DNA from: Alentia gelatinosa
Lineage: Eukaryota > Annelida > Polychaeta > Phyllodocida > Polynoidae
NCBI GenBank assembly: GCA_950022655.1
Contig: OX465583.1
Coordinates: 67,817,652-67,881,651, forward strand
Direction of reading: 5' to 3'
DNA length: 64,000 nt
Shown: one piece after another, positions 62,951-64,000 of the stretch
Position numbering within the stretch: position 1 is the stretch's first letter
Layout of the letters: each line of letters starts with the position of its first letter
The notes under the pieces: generated by a model
The model's input: only the letters and a program-made list of their open reading frames with translations
What the model was told of the DNA's origin: nothing
Database searches by the model: none
Position numbers and translations under genes: made by a program

Positions 62951-64000
62951 ATGGCCCCACAGACAAGAGGAAAAACGAGAAGTGAGAGGAATGAGAGACT
63001 GGAGAGAGAGAGGGAAGAATCTGAGGACGGGTCTGACGCCATTGAGTCCCAGAGCGAAGCCGAGAACGAGGTGGTCTTCAAATACGACCGGTCGGGTTAC
63101 GAAACCGTCGACGAGGCAAGTACCTGTAGCTCTCGGTCAAGTAAAAGGGTGGACCGTCTGGAGGACGATGTCCGCGGACTCGGCCGAAAAATGGACCTCC
63201 TCCTCAAAGCCAACATGGACCGCCGGCGGTCCCCACCGACGAGAAGACGCCATGACACCCGCACCGACTGGGGGACCCCGGCCCACACTCCACGACGAGA
63301 ACCCTCAGAGGCGGGGCGATACCACCCTACGGACCAGGTTATGCCTCCCCCTCGGCAATTACGTAGGCAACAGGATTACGACGGGTATCTGGAGGACGAA
63401 TTTGCCAGAGAGTTTATGCGACCTCTCCGGTCCGAAGGTAAGGTCGCACTCTCTTCAGATATATTTATCGACCGTTATATCCCCAAGCCCTTCATGTACC
63501 TCGACCGGGAGGGGGTGGACAGCCTCAAGCAAAAACTAGAAGCACGCAAGGATATTACTATGTTGGAGTACATAAGAGCACTTATATGTCTGGTTAGAGA
63601 TGAACGCCGGTCGGATCTCTACAATAACCCCCATATACTCGAGCATCTCCAGGGCGTCGTAGATGATGCCATGGTGCGACCATGGCCCTCGGTCAGGAGA
63701 TTCTCGCAACACATTTTCGACCAAATAGAAAAGGGGAAAATATCGTGGTCGGACTGGCATGTGATCCAACACGAACGAGTTCGGTTATGCCTCATGGACC
63801 GTGCCCCGGTACACACTGGGTCAAGTAGGCAGGCAGCTGTCGCTCCCCCAAGAAGTGCGACAAACAACACAAACTCAAGGACCGGCCCGCGCGGTCGTGA
63901 AATTGCGTGTAGGGATTTCAATTCTACTAAGGGCTGCAGCTACCGAGGGGACCACGAGGAGGGTGGGAGTACGTGTGTTCACGCTTGCTCCTACTGCTAC
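62951..64000 (+). CDS. DIRS/Ngaro-like retrotransposon gag-type protein, 3'-truncated by the window edge
   Basis: 350 codons are open from the ATG at 62951 to the last base, with no stop. This is the longest credible coding frame here. Residues 1-45 are highly charged (RSERNERLERERE). Residues 67-88 form a heptad coiled coil with V67, L70, V74, L77, M81 and L84 in a/d positions. Residues 89-140 are Arg/Pro-rich and probably disordered. Residues 145-280 look like a folded helical domain (EDEFAREFMRPLRSEGK, FIDRYIPKPFMYLDREG, SDWHVIQHERVRLCL). The end carries a Cys/His cluster C320, C329, H335, C342, H344, C346, C349 (CRDFNSTKGCSYRG, CVHACSYC). A helical gag domain followed by a 'CxxFNxGxC...HxCxxC' finger is the pattern of DIRS/Ngaro tyrosine-recombinase retrotransposon gag proteins. 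Codon composition is GC-rich, unlike the flanks. RT, RNase H and recombinase should follow beyond 64000. LTR-element gag is the alternative. Confidence 0.75.
   Translation, partial: MAPQTRGKTRSERNERLEREREESEDGSDAIESQSEAENEVVFKYDRSGYETVDEASTCSSRSSKRVDRLEDDVRGLGRKMDLLLKANMDRRRSPPTRRRHDTRTDWGTPAHTPRREPSEAGRYHPTDQVMPPPRQLRRQQDYDGYLEDEFAREFMRPLRSEGKVALSSDIFIDRYIPKPFMYLDREGVDSLKQKLEARKDITMLEYIRALICLVRDERRSDLYNNPHILEHLQGVVDDAMVRPWPSVRRFSQHIFDQIEKGKISWSDWHVIQHERVRLCLMDRAPVHTGSSRQAAVAPPRSATNNTNSRTGPRGREIACRDFNSTKGCSYRGDHEEGGSTCVHACSYCY

Overview
The window is animal nuclear DNA that is gene-poor and packed with repeats. No bacterial, phage or organellar gene content is visible. A tRNA-derived SINE, a decayed LINE 3' end, a DIRS/Ngaro-like gag frame, dozens of short terminal-inverted-repeat (TIR) elements and long tandem arrays together suggest a repeat-rich marine invertebrate. 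A mollusc or another lophotrochozoan is my guess, at low confidence. Nothing in the sequence fixes the species.

Layout. 1-2884: flank with a G4-capable tract, a 1.3 kb minisatellite with a 158 bp higher-order repeat, and a 41 bp tandem array. 2885-2967: the only cellular coding segment I can support, a first exon encoding a signal peptide and ending in a consensus splice donor. No later exon was recognised, so either intron 1 occupies much of the window or this is an isolated gene fragment. 2968-62700: a mosaic of small non-autonomous elements (many nested), foldback palindromes, satellites and unassigned AT-rich sequence. 62709-64000: the 5' end of a retrotransposon whose gag-like frame is intact and runs off the right edge. 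It is the longest credible coding region here.

Element families, named A-Z here for convenience. Several with unrelated TIRs (C, D, D', E, U, C2) are flanked by TTA or TAA, the PIF/Harbinger target signature. Family Z is TTAA-CCC...GGG-TTAA, a piggyBac-type signature. One element is CAGTAAAACC-ended and TA-flanked, a pogo/Tigger-type signature. Nesting gives a relative age order: C inside B (49.6-50.3 kb), U inside U (31.7-32.4 kb), D inside D' (23.5-24.1 kb), and a C remnant inside a 52 bp satellite (29.4 kb). Families C and E have also formed local clusters or tandem arrays. Family E keeps a palindromic core, CGAACATGTTCG, in seven copies.

All assignments come from reading the sequence by eye. 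Family boundaries are approximate unless a target duplication is given. Most short open frames in the window are translations of repeats and were not annotated.
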